NCBI GenBank assembly: GCA_015490475.1 | Contig: WFXT01000221.1 | Coordinates: forward strand, 1 to 8,967 | Origin: Bacteroidota bacterium | GTDB taxonomy: Bacteria; Bacteroidota; Bacteroidia; JAADEI01 | Direction: 5' to 3' | DNA length: 8,967 bases | In this document: piece after piece, positions 1 to 6,965 of the stretch | Layout of the letters: each line of letters starts with the position of its first letter | How positions within the stretch are numbered: position 1 is the first letter of the stretch | The notes under the pieces: model-generated | The model's database searches: none | Told to the model about the DNA's origin: nothing | What the model saw: only the letters and a program-made list of their open reading frames with translations | Made by a program: the position numbers and the translations under genes

Positions 1-58
1 ATTATGCTGCTACTAGACAGTTCTTCTGATGTCGCTCGCCTGTTATTTTTAAATTGTC

Positions 59-66
59 TAAATTTG
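59..66 (+). promoter_or_regulatory. Candidate Bacteroidota-type -7 promoter element of the YceI gene
   Basis: TAAATTTG matches the Bacteroidota primary-sigma -7 consensus TAnnTTTG exactly and ends 17 nt before the ATG at 84. No convincing -33 TTG lies about 20 nt upstream, so only half of the promoter is supported. If it is real, transcription starts near position 72, downstream of the TTG codon at 54, which favours the ATG at 84 as translation start. The first 50 bases of the window hold no recognisable gene. Short open tails exist on the + strand (one ends at a TGA at 27-29, one at a TAA at 67-69), but neither can be assigned. Confidence 0.4.
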
Positions 67-83
67 TAATAAATCACATACCG

Positions 84-674
84 ATGAAAAAGGGAATAAT
101 TGCGATCATTGGAGGAATAGCATTAGTGGCACTGGCACAACAAGTGCAGTGGATTGCAGACAAAAGCCACTCACGTATTGGCTTTAAGATTGCCCACATG
201 GGAATTTCGCAAGTGGCTGGTGAATTCACGGACTGGAATCTAACAGTAACGACAGAAGGTGAAGATTTTACAACTGCCAAGGCACGACTGGAAATAAACG
301 CCGCAAGCATAAACACTAACAATGAAAAACGAGACGCTCATCTGAGACAGTGTGACTTTTTATGTGTTGAGAAGTATCCTAAGATAATTTTCGAAAGTAC
401 TAAAATTACACCAGTAGAAGGCAAAGAAAATGAATACATATTAGAAGGGAATTTGACTATGCGAGGAAAGACTCACCCTGTCAAATTGACTTTGATTCAT
501 CATGGGACAGTAAAAGACCCGTGGGGCAATACAAGGGCAGGATTTACAGTTAAAGGCAAATTGGACAGGTTTAAGTGGGATGTTTCATATAATAAGACCC
601 TTGAAACAGGGGTGCCATTAGTTGGCAGAGAAGTGGAATTAGATATTCACGTAGAACTAATCAAGAAAAACTAA
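84..674 (+). CDS. YceI-like family secreted lipid-binding protein
   Basis: A predicted 196-residue periplasmic protein of the YceI family, lipocalin-like beta barrels that bind isoprenoid or other amphiphilic lipids. Residues 1-18 form a signal peptide (MKK, a hydrophobic core, then VALA with probable cleavage before QQ). The mature part carries the family hallmarks in order: WIADKSHSRIGFKIAHMG (23-40), a G-x-F strand near 46-48, KRDAHLR (82-88), YPKIIFES (98-105), GNLTMRGKTHPVKL (122-135), and a C-terminal WGNTRAGF...LDRFKWDVSY block (147-169). An in-frame TTG at 54 would add ten residues ahead of the signal peptide. The ATG at 84 is preferred because it gives a normal signal peptide and lies downstream of the -7 element. 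The usual HLRSADFFD segment reads HLRQCDFLC, which introduces two cysteines (90 and 94). The gene is monocistronic and converges on the rhomboid gene 13 nt away. The physiological ligand cannot be read from sequence. Confidence 0.88.
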   Translation: MKKGIIAIIGGIALVALAQQVQWIADKSHSRIGFKIAHMGISQVAGEFTDWNLTVTTEGEDFTTAKARLEINAASINTNNEKRDAHLRQCDFLCVEKYPKIIFESTKITPVEGKENEYILEGNLTMRGKTHPVKLTLIHHGTVKDPWGNTRAGFTVKGKLDRFKWDVSYNKTLETGVPLVGREVELDIHVELIKKN

Positions 675-687
675 GCAGTTTTTAGTA

Positions 688-1317
688 TCAAAACAGATTG
701 AAATAGGGTGGACTGGTCAAAAGGCGAATGAAGTGTCTTAATACGAGAGGATAAGATAATATTGTATAGGCAATACCAAATATAGCCCCCCATAGATGCG
801 CTTCATGATTGATATTATCATTACTATACCGAGCCATGTAGATACTGTAACCAAGATATAGAATGCCCATTAATATTGCAGGCATAGGAATAAAGAAAAC
901 TAACACTGTCTGCCATGGATTAAAAAGAATAGCGCTAAAGAGAATAGCGGACACAGCGCCCGAAGCACCAACACTGACATAAGCAGGGTCGTGGCGATGC
1001 TTGTAATATGAAGAAAGGGAAGCCATTACCCCAGATACGAAAAACAATATAAGGTAATTTATTTTACCAAGCCAGCGATGGTCGGCAACAAAGGCAAAAG
1101 ACTCTTCCACAAAGCGCCCAAAGGAATACAAAACAAGGGCATTTATTACTAAATGCAGAATTCCAGCATGAACAAACATGTGCGTCACAAATCGGTAATA
1201 TTCTCGCTGGGTATAAATACGATAAGGTATAAGTGCTAACTTATAAATTAGGTAATGTCTTTGGAGTGCAATTAAAGACACAATGACTATGGCAAGCACC
1301 AAAATTGTTGTAACCAT
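688..1317 (-). CDS. Rhomboid family intramembrane serine protease
   Basis: A 209-residue polytopic inner-membrane protein with about six hydrophobic helices and no extra cytoplasmic domain, which is the minimal rhomboid core. Family members cleave transmembrane segments with a Ser-His dyad inside the membrane. The dyad is visible: Ser119 in the GASG motif (117-120) followed by a glycine/alanine-rich helix, and His174 in AHLWGAIFG (173-181), which corresponds to the helix-6 AHxxG motif. The oxyanion residues match the H-x3-N pattern of helix 2, His55 and Asn59 in HLVINAL. A basic and aromatic loop (YRIYTQREYYRFVTHMFVH, 32-50) precedes helix 2, as in other bacterial rhomboids. The ATG start lies 94 nt from the divergent anmK gene. 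The substrate is unknown; the neighbouring genes give no hint. The protein appears intact and catalytically competent. Confidence 0.9.
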   Translation of the reverse strand: MVTTILVLAIVIVSLIALQRHYLIYKLALIPYRIYTQREYYRFVTHMFVHAGILHLVINALVLYSFGRFVEESFAFVADHRWLGKINYLILFFVSGVMASLSSYYKHRHDPAYVSVGASGAVSAILFSAILFNPWQTVLVFFIPMPAILMGILYLGYSIYMARYSNDNINHEAHLWGAIFGIAYTILSYPLVLRHFIRLLTSPPYFNLF

Positions 1318-1411
1318 GCTATTTTTTGTGCTAAACTACGACAGGAAACCCTTATCTAAATCCAGTTTAAATTTTCCTACATAACTTTGTAATATCAAAA
1401 AACCCCGCACT
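1318..1411. promoter_or_regulatory. Divergent promoter region between the rhomboid gene and anmK
   Basis: A 94-bp AT-rich spacer separating two divergent genes. On the + strand, TAACTTTG at 1382-1389 matches TAnnTTTG exactly and ends 22 nt before the anmK ATG, with transcription expected near 1395. On the - strand, TAGTTTAG at 1331-1338 matches the same element with one mismatch, 13 nt before the rhomboid ATG. Neither has a clear -33 TTG at the expected spacing. No operator-like inverted repeat stands out. The anmK start has no Shine-Dalgarno sequence; it follows CCCCGCACT directly. Confidence 0.4.
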
Positions 1412-2530
1412 ATGAGTAAGGAATATAAAGTGATCGGTATCATGTCAGGCAGTTCGCTTGACGGTCTTGACATATCTTATGCTCGCTACTGGCAGGAAGA
1501 AGGTAGCGAGAAGTGGAACTTTGAGTTCATAAAAACCGAATTAATGCCCTATCCCCGCAAATGGCAACTTAGACTTGCCAATCTGGCTTATCAAGATGCC
1601 ATTACCTACTTGAAAACCAGTGCATACTACGGTTTATTCATTGGCGAACAAGTCAGGGAATTTTTACTAAAACATAACATTGACAAGAAGGACGTTGACT
1701 TCATTGCATCACACGGACACACTGTCTTTCATCAACCGGAAAATCACGTGTCCAGTCAGGTCGGCGATGGCGCCAAGATAGCAGCAATAAGTGGAATCCC
1801 CACTATTTCCAATTTCAGAGATAGTGACGTTGCCCTTGGTGGACAGGGAGCACCCATTTCCCCCGTGGGAGACAAGTTGCTGTTTCCTGAATTTCCACTG
1901 GCGTTGAACCTTGGTGGATTTGCTAACATATCAGCACAACTATCCGATGGCAGGCTAATCGGTTTTGACATAGTACCTGTTAATGTAATAATCAATCAGA
2001 TTGCTCGTGAACTTGGCTATGACATGGATAAAGACGGCTCGCTGGCACGAGAGGGCAACGTTGATGAGGAACTTTTGAACACCCTTAATGGCATCTGGTA
2101 TTACGACAAGCCGTTTCCCAAGTGCCTGAGCCTTGGATGGGTAAATAGGGTTTTAAGACCAATTTTCAAGAAAGCGAAAGTCAATAAGATTGACTTGCTA
2201 AGGACTTATTATGAGCATGTCGCAATTCAAATTGGCAATGCTCTCAAGAAAATAAATGAGATTGGTCTTGCCGAAGGTAAGGAACGCAGAATGCTCGTAA
2301 CAGGAGGAGGTGCTTTTAATGAGTTCTTGCTTGAAAGAATAAGGGAATACGTTGATGTGGAAATGGTCATCCCTGATGACCAACTTGTTAAATTCAAGGA
2401 AGCCTTAATAATAGGTCTTCTTGGTGTCTTGAGAATGGAAGGCAAGCCAAATGTATATGCTTCTGTGACTGGTGCAGATAAAGACACAATTAACGGAGCC
2501 CTTTTCCTGCCGCCTCCCGAAGCAAAATAA
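1412..2530 (+). CDS. anmK: Anhydro-N-acetylmuramic acid kinase
   Basis: A 372-residue cytoplasmic kinase of the ASKHA fold. AnmK opens the 1,6-anhydro ring of anhydro-N-acetylmuramic acid with ATP to give MurNAc-6-phosphate, a step in recycling murein fragments released by lytic transglycosylases. Visible motifs are the N-terminal phosphate loop GIMSGSSLDGLD (9-20), SHGHTVFHQP (100-109), GGQGAPISPVGDKLLF (143-158), LNLGGFANIS (165-174), the catalytic-aspartate segment GFDIVPVN (184-191, Asp186 as general base) followed by DKDGSLA (206-212), and the C-terminal nucleotide-binding glycines VTGGGAFN (296-303). The gammaproteobacterial DTGPGN is replaced by DIVPVN, like the DIxPxN form I recall from Bacteroidota. 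Length is normal for the family (about 370). The gene appears monocistronic: it has its own -7 element upstream and a strong terminator 36 nt after its stop. The usual partner MurQ etherase is not in this window. Confidence 0.95.
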   Translation: MSKEYKVIGIMSGSSLDGLDISYARYWQEEGSEKWNFEFIKTELMPYPRKWQLRLANLAYQDAITYLKTSAYYGLFIGEQVREFLLKHNIDKKDVDFIASHGHTVFHQPENHVSSQVGDGAKIAAISGIPTISNFRDSDVALGGQGAPISPVGDKLLFPEFPLALNLGGFANISAQLSDGRLIGFDIVPVNVIINQIARELGYDMDKDGSLAREGNVDEELLNTLNGIWYYDKPFPKCLSLGWVNRVLRPIFKKAKVNKIDLLRTYYEHVAIQIGNALKKINEIGLAEGKERRMLVTGGGAFNEFLLERIREYVDVEMVIPDDQLVKFKEALIIGLLGVLRMEGKPNVYASVTGADKDTINGALFLPPPEAK

Positions 2531-2531
2531 G

Positions 2532-2555
2532 GAAACTTATCTGACAATAAGTTTC
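2532..2555 (+). repeat. Perfect hairpin immediately after the anmK stop codon
   Basis: A 9-bp perfect inverted repeat (GAAACTTAT / ATAAGTTTC) with a 6-nt loop CTGACA begins one base after the anmK TAA. It is AT-rich and has no U-tract, so it is not an intrinsic terminator by itself. It sits 11 nt upstream of the terminator hairpin and may stabilise the 3' end of the anmK message or slow ribosome or polymerase passage. Confidence 0.6.
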
Positions 2556-2566
2556 GGAGTTCTCTG

Positions 2567-2600
2567 GCGGGTTCCACAGTTGGTGGAATCCGCTTTTTTT
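2567..2600 (+). terminator. Intrinsic (rho-independent) terminator of anmK
   Basis: An 11-bp stem, GCGGGTTCCAC (2567-2577) and GTGGAATCCGC (2583-2593), has one G-U pair, closes a 5-nt loop AGTTG, and is followed directly by seven T residues (2594-2600). This is a classical terminator for + strand transcription. It separates anmK from the thioesterase-pcrA operon. The opposite strand lacks a U-tract, so it is unidirectional. Confidence 0.93.
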
Positions 2601-2681
2601 GTTATAAACCGATGAGCCTTTAATCATGATTTCATGCTAAATAATGAATTGCCTAATTTCACTTTCAAAGGGAAAAATACA

Positions 2682-3233
2682 ATGACTTTAAAACCCAAAA
2701 AGCCTTCTCAAAGCAGAGTTATAACGACACACTTTGTAATGCCCGATGATACTAATCATCTTGGCTACTTACTTGGAGGGAGATTATTGCACTGGATGGA
2801 CCTTGTGGCTGCAATTGTTTCTCAGAAACATTCGGAAAGAGTAACTGTCACAGTTGCTGTGGACAATGTAGAGTTTAACAGACCTATTGGATTGGGAGAC
2901 ATAGTAACAATTGAAGGATTTGTTACCAGAGCCTTTAACACGTCAATGGAAGTGTTTATTGATGTTCGTGCAGAAAATGTGCCTAAGGGACATAAATATC
3001 ATGCAACCAGTGCTTTTTACACGTTCGTAGCCATTGATTCTGCTGGAAAACCCATTCCTGTGTGTCCTGTGGAACCAGAAACAGAGAGGGAAAAATATTT
3101 ATATGAGACTGCACTATTGCGGAGAGAATTCAGGCTATTTATGGCAGGGCGTATTAATGTGGAATCCCTTGACAAATTAGTGGAACGATTACGCGAAGTC
3201 AGAAATAAGTTAAGCCAATTTGAAAAACAGTAG
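2682..3233 (+). CDS. Acyl-CoA thioesterase, YciA/BACH-like hotdog fold
   Basis: A 183-residue predicted cytoplasmic hotdog-fold enzyme that hydrolyses acyl-CoA thioesters to free acid and CoA. The signature block FVMPDDTNHLGYLLGGRL lies at 18-35, with Asn25, the Gly32-Gly33 turn that begins the hotdog helix, and the active-site acid Asp40 in HWMD (37-40). The beta-sheet core follows: VDNVEFNRPIGLGDIV (60-75), then TSMEVFIDV and YHATSAFYTFVAID. About 45 C-terminal residues (from EKYLYE) are charged and helical, an extension beyond the core that may aid oligomerisation. The frame is open from another ATG at 2634, which would add 16 residues unlike the family. The ATG at 2682 puts the start about 20 residues before the conserved block and is preferred. 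A weak promoter candidate is TTTG at 2598-2601 with TAATCATG at 2621-2628. The TAG stop lies 3 nt before pcrA, so this is the first gene of a three-gene operon. Acyl-chain specificity cannot be predicted. Confidence 0.88.
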   Translation: MTLKPKKPSQSRVITTHFVMPDDTNHLGYLLGGRLLHWMDLVAAIVSQKHSERVTVTVAVDNVEFNRPIGLGDIVTIEGFVTRAFNTSMEVFIDVRAENVPKGHKYHATSAFYTFVAIDSAGKPIPVCPVEPETEREKYLYETALLRREFRLFMAGRINVESLDKLVERLREVRNKLSQFEKQ

Positions 3234-3236
3234 ATT

Positions 3237-5510
3237 ATGTCCATGGTCAAATTGCTTGAAGGCTTAAACGACAGGCAACAAGAAGCTGTGCTCACTATTG
3301 AAGGACCTGTTATGGTCATTGCCGGTCCCGGTTCAGGAAAAACACGGGTTCTAACGCACAGACTCGCCTATATGATAGCCCACGGTATAAAGCCTTATAA
3401 TATAGTTGCTCTCACTTTCACAAACAAGGCAGCTCGTGAAATGAAAGAACGCATAGAAAACTTGATAGGAAAACACGTTAAAGATTTATGGATTGGCACT
3501 TTCCATAGCATATTTGCCCGCATTCTTAGAAGAGAAGGAGGCAGGTTGGGTTATGAACCAGACTACTCAATTTACGATAAAGATGATTCTAAGCAACTGC
3601 TCAAAGAACTTATCAAATCTCTTGATTTGCCTGATGAACTATATAAAGTAAACATAGTAATGAGTAGAATTTCAGAATTAAAAAATTCAATGATAACGCC
3701 TGAAGAATATATGAGAAGGTCAGACTTGATGTTTGAAGATGCTTCAGCAGGCAGGGAAGATTTTGGAAAACTATATTTGACATATCAAAAACGACTGCGT
3801 TCCGCTAATGCTATGGACTTTGACGACCTTTTGCTAAATATGTATCTAATACTACAACACTTTCCAGATGCTCTGTATAAATACCAGAATCTGTTTGAAT
3901 ACATTATGATTGATGAGTTTCAAGATACCAATAAAGTGCAGTATGAGATAGCAAAGAAACTGGCAGGAATACACGAAAATATTTTTGTTGTGGGCGATGA
4001 CGCACAAAGCATATATGCCTTCAGAGGTGCAAATCTTGAAAATATCTTTTCCTTTCAGAAGGATTTTCCCGACCACAAATTAATCAGACTTGAACAAAAC
4101 TATCGTTCTACACAAACCATTGTTGAGGCTGCAAACAATTTAATAAAGCATAACACTAGACAGATTCATAAACGACTCTGGACAACAAACCCAAAGGGAG
4201 AAAAGATAAGAATTTTGCGTGGTGAAGATGAATCTCATGAAGGAAGGACAATAGCCAACGACATTTTTGAACGAGTTATGCGAAAGCACCACAAGTATTC
4301 ACAATTTGCCATTTTATACAGAACTAACGCACAATCCAGACCTATCGAGGAAGCCCTTCGCAAACAAGGAATTCCATATCGTATAGTCGGAAGCCTTGAA
4401 TTCTATAAACGGAAAGAAATAAAAGATGCTTTGGCATACCTAAAAGTAGTAATTAATCCACATGATGACGTTTCTTTGCTCAGAATTATTAACTTGCCGC
4501 CCAGAGGAATAGGCAAAACAACCCTTGAAAAATTGCAGATATATGCTAACGAGAAAAATGCGTCGCTATGGGAAACAATGAAAAGTGCTATAAAAGAGAA
4601 ACTGTTTGCGGAACGAACACTCAAAGCATTTGATTCATTCATCACAATGATTGAAGCGCTTCGCCTGAAGCTAAAGGATAACAACGCCTATGACCTTGCA
4701 AAAGAGATTTTAGAACGATCAGGACTTATTGAACACTACAAAAAGGTTGGAAAGAAAGACGTGGAACAAAAAGAAAGAATTGAAAATATTGAATCCCTAC
4801 TGGCAGGTATTAAGGATTTTTCAGAGAACGAAGATGAAAGTACTTTAACAGCAGAAGAAAAGGAACTTCCCCAATTGGTAAGATACTTACAGAGCATCAG
4901 TCTGATGACAGATTACGACACAGCACCCGAAAACGTAGATGCTGTAACTCTCATGACTCTCCATGCTGCCAAAGGACTGGAATTTGATCATGTTTATATT
5001 TCTGGTGTGGAAGAGGGCTTCCTGCCGTCATATTTGTCAGCCAATGACCCTGAGGCTATTGAGGAAGAACGACGTCTGTTCTATGTTGGAATTACGAGGG
5101 CTCGTTTATCTGTAACATTAACACATGCAAGAAAACGATTTAGACACGGCAATGAATATTACCCTGAAATAAGCCGATTTGTTGACGAGCTGGGTGATGA
5201 GGTTATTGACCTGTCTCGAAGTGAACCAGATGTGGTAGTCAGACAGATTGAATATTCCAGAAAAAGGGAAGTAAATACCAACAGAGAGAGGAGTGCCACA
5301 ACTCAGACTGTTGCCTTACCATTGAAAAACTTTGTACCTGACAATCCATTCTCTGTCAAGATGGGCAACATAATTGTGCATAATAAATTTGGAATTGGGA
5401 AAGTTATTCAAATAGAAGGAGAAGGAACACAAAAGGTTGCCTTAATCAAATTTCAAGACAAGACAAGGAAAATAATGTTGAAATATGCTAAACTTAAAAT
5501 CTTAAAGTGA
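3237..5510 (+). CDS. pcrA: ATP-dependent 3'-5' DNA helicase, PcrA/UvrD family (SF1A)
   Basis: A 757-residue superfamily 1A helicase, the length usual for PcrA/UvrD. Such enzymes unwind DNA 3'-5' in nucleotide excision and mismatch repair, clear RecA filaments and resolve replication-transcription conflicts. All motifs are present: Q motif LNDRQQEAV (10-18), Walker A AGPGSGKT (29-36), Ia ALTFTNKAAREM (58-69), Ib IGTFHSIFARIL (86-97), Walker B IDEFQD (225-230), III VVGDDAQSIYAFRGA (251-265), IV LEQNYRST (285-292), V TLHAAKGLEFD (574-584), VI EEERRLFYVGITRAR (609-623). A C-terminal module from about 703 to the end (DNPFSVKMGNIIVHNKFGIG onward) is the small Tudor-like domain of PcrA that docks on RNA polymerase. 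Together with full length, this favours PcrA/UvrD over Rep. The ATG at 3237 follows the thioesterase stop by 3 nt; a second ATG two codons later (3243) is possible. The TGA stop is part of TGATG, which begins the next gene. Confidence 0.95.
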   Translation: MSMVKLLEGLNDRQQEAVLTIEGPVMVIAGPGSGKTRVLTHRLAYMIAHGIKPYNIVALTFTNKAAREMKERIENLIGKHVKDLWIGTFHSIFARILRREGGRLGYEPDYSIYDKDDSKQLLKELIKSLDLPDELYKVNIVMSRISELKNSMITPEEYMRRSDLMFEDASAGREDFGKLYLTYQKRLRSANAMDFDDLLLNMYLILQHFPDALYKYQNLFEYIMIDEFQDTNKVQYEIAKKLAGIHENIFVVGDDAQSIYAFRGANLENIFSFQKDFPDHKLIRLEQNYRSTQTIVEAANNLIKHNTRQIHKRLWTTNPKGEKIRILRGEDESHEGRTIANDIFERVMRKHHKYSQFAILYRTNAQSRPIEEALRKQGIPYRIVGSLEFYKRKEIKDALAYLKVVINPHDDVSLLRIINLPPRGIGKTTLEKLQIYANEKNASLWETMKSAIKEKLFAERTLKAFDSFITMIEALRLKLKDNNAYDLAKEILERSGLIEHYKKVGKKDVEQKERIENIESLLAGIKDFSENEDESTLTAEEKELPQLVRYLQSISLMTDYDTAPENVDAVTLMTLHAAKGLEFDHVYISGVEEGFLPSYLSANDPEAIEEERRLFYVGITRARLSVTLTHARKRFRHGNEYYPEISRFVDELGDEVIDLSRSEPDVVVRQIEYSRKREVNTNRERSATTQTVALPLKNFVPDNPFSVKMGNIIVHNKFGIGKVIQIEGEGTQKVALIKFQDKTRKIMLKYAKLKILK

Positions 5511-6205
5511 TGAGCAACTCCTTTGAGGATTTCATCAAAACCCTATCCCCCCAACAAAAAGTAAGTCTTCTAACTGCTCTTTTCAAGAGTCTTGTGTCGG
5601 AAAAACAGGAACCCGATAACGAGTTATTAAAGCGCATTGAAACTCTGGAAAAACGCTTAACAAATGTTGAAGAGAAATATGAAGCCCTGATTAAATTGCT
5701 TGCAGAAATATCAATACTCAAAGAACAAATAAGGGCTCTGGAATCGGCAATAGCCAGCATTACAAGTGAACAAGCCAATGCTCATAAACAAGTAACACAA
5801 CCAAAACAAGCAAGTAGTACACTAGTTCAAATTGAAGAAAAAGAATCTGACACATCCGACCAAGCTGAATCGTTAATAAAATCTAAAAAGGAAAACCTGA
5901 TCTCATCTCAAGAAGTTAATACGCCACCTAATACGGCACGAGAAATGAGCAATATTCTTGCCACTGACCTATGGAAATCTATTGGATTTAATGAGCGCTT
6001 TGCCTTTATAAAAGAGCTTTTTGGTGGCGATGCAGACCAGTTCACAAATACCATCAACACTCTGAACCATACTAATAATATCAAAGAAGCAAAACGTCTG
6101 CTCAAATCCCTTCATTCGCAATACAACTGGGATGAAGCAGATGAAGACGTAGTGGAGATGTTTTATGAAGTTGTGGAAACTAAGTTTGGTACTTCTCTGA
6201 GATAA
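5510..6205 (+). CDS. Uncharacterised coiled-coil protein coupled to pcrA
   Basis: A 231-residue protein of unknown function. The ATG at 5510 overlaps the pcrA stop by one base (TGATG), implying translational coupling; a GTG at 5507 would add one residue. Numbering from the ATG, three parts are visible. Residues 1-30 form a short amphipathic region resembling a small helical domain. About 37-90 are a heptad-rich coiled coil (LLKRIETLEKRL, then KEQIRALESAIASI). About 90-150 are a low-complexity Gln/Ser/Glu/Lys linker. The C-terminal block, about 153-226, is compact and helical: WKSIGFNERFAFIKELFGGD, then an LN-rich helix, KEAKRLLKSL, YNWDEADEDVVEMFYEVVETKF. The pattern N-x-RF-x-FI-x-ELF-x-GD...W resembles a C-terminal domain that I recall from hypothetical proteins of Bacteroidota; I know of no established function. 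It has no signal peptide or membrane helix. It overlaps the 3' end of rsmA by 26 nt, tail to tail. Confidence 0.8.
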   Translation: MSNSFEDFIKTLSPQQKVSLLTALFKSLVSEKQEPDNELLKRIETLEKRLTNVEEKYEALIKLLAEISILKEQIRALESAIASITSEQANAHKQVTQPKQASSTLVQIEEKESDTSDQAESLIKSKKENLISSQEVNTPPNTAREMSNILATDLWKSIGFNERFAFIKELFGGDADQFTNTINTLNHTNNIKEAKRLLKSLHSQYNWDEADEDVVEMFYEVVETKFGTSLR

Positions 6206-6965
6206 GTTTTAAAACAACAATCCAATCAGATAAAGCGAGCTGTTCTGGTCGCTTTGATAATAAGTCAGAAGGTAATAAATCCGCAAATTCTTTCAAATTA
6301 TTTCTAAGTTGCTTTCGCCTATGCTGGAAGGCCATGGTTAGAATCTGTCTAGCTTTTTCAATGTCAATATTATAAAGCGGTTCAGGACGTCTTTCCAACC
6401 GTAACACTGTCCCCCATACTTCTGGAGGAGGCTTAAATGCTTTGGGAGGCACGTCAATGATTCGGAATACTTTATAAAACAAATGCAAAATAACTGCCAA
6501 CCAATTAGTGGTTCTGGTCCCAATAGTCAAAAGCCTCTGCGCCACTTCCCTTTGCATCATTAAAACCGCCTCCGGTATAAATTCCCTGTTTTTAAGTGTT
6601 TTCCACACCACCCCATTGGCTATATCATAAGCCAGATTGCCTGCAATACCGAACTCCTGACCTTCGGGAACAAGGGAAGTCCACTGCACCTTAAGGGCAT
6701 CCCCATGAACAACCTTTGCCTCTGGATATTTATTTTTCAAAAGTTGAAACAAGTTCTTATCAATGTCAATTACTACAAGTTTTTCATGATTAATACGATA
6801 AAGGTATTCTGTAAGAGCACCTTCGCCACCACCTATTTCAATTAAGTATTCATATTTTTTACCCCACCATTTAATGGCAGAGACTATTGAATGCAGAGCC
6901 CTTTTGTCCACTAAAAAATGTTGCCCCCACTTACGCCCCATTCCTCTCTGTCTTGTAATACTCAC
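6180..6965 (-). CDS. rsmA: 16S rRNA dimethyladenosine transferase RsmA (KsgA)
   Basis: A 261-residue SAM-dependent methyltransferase that N6,N6-dimethylates the two adjacent adenines of the 3'-terminal 16S helix 45 (A1518/A1519 in E. coli) late in 30S assembly. Visible features are the N-terminal KWGQHFLVD (12-20), SAM motif I IEIGGGEGALTEYL (42-55), the acidic loop VVIDID (64-69), GDAL (88-91), motif IV GNLAYDIAN (109-117), QREVAQRL (138-145), PPKAFKPPPEVWGTV (173-187) and the C-terminal FQHRRKQLRNNL (213-224). Motif IV is normally NLPY or NIPY; here Pro is Ala112 and the following Asn is Asp114. The GTG at 6965 overlaps the nth stop by 35 nt. An ATG at 6941 (residue 9) would shorten the overlap to 11 nt but leave only four residues before WGQHFL, so the start is undecided. 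It is the last gene of accA-nth-rsmA, with its stop inside the 3' end of the convergent gene. Intact and of normal length. Confidence 0.93.
   Translation of the reverse strand: MSITRQRGMGRKWGQHFLVDKRALHSIVSAIKWWGKKYEYLIEIGGGEGALTEYLYRINHEKLVVIDIDKNLFQLLKNKYPEAKVVHGDALKVQWTSLVPEGQEFGIAGNLAYDIANGVVWKTLKNREFIPEAVLMMQREVAQRLLTIGTRTTNWLAVILHLFYKVFRIIDVPPKAFKPPPEVWGTVLRLERRPEPLYNIDIEKARQILTMAFQHRRKQLRNNLKEFADLLPSDLLSKRPEQLALSDWIVVLKLISEKYQT

Noticed and set aside
1..69. Possible C-terminal tail of an upstream gene at the left edge
   Set aside because: Two + strand frames are open from the edge (to 29 and 69), but both are too short to support; nothing distinguishes them from chance.
1756..1995. 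Long open frame opposite anmK
   Set aside because: It lies wholly antisense to a confidently assigned, motif-complete gene and its product resembles nothing known to me.
6206..6215. Palindrome GTTTTAAAAC
   Set aside because: A short AT-rich palindrome inside rsmA coding sequence, expected by chance.
6226..6250. Inverted repeat AAAGCGA...TCGCTTT with a 10-nt loop just after the unknown gene, considered as a terminator
   Set aside because: There is no T-tract on either strand, the loop is long, and it lies inside the rsmA coding region, so codon constraint explains it as well.
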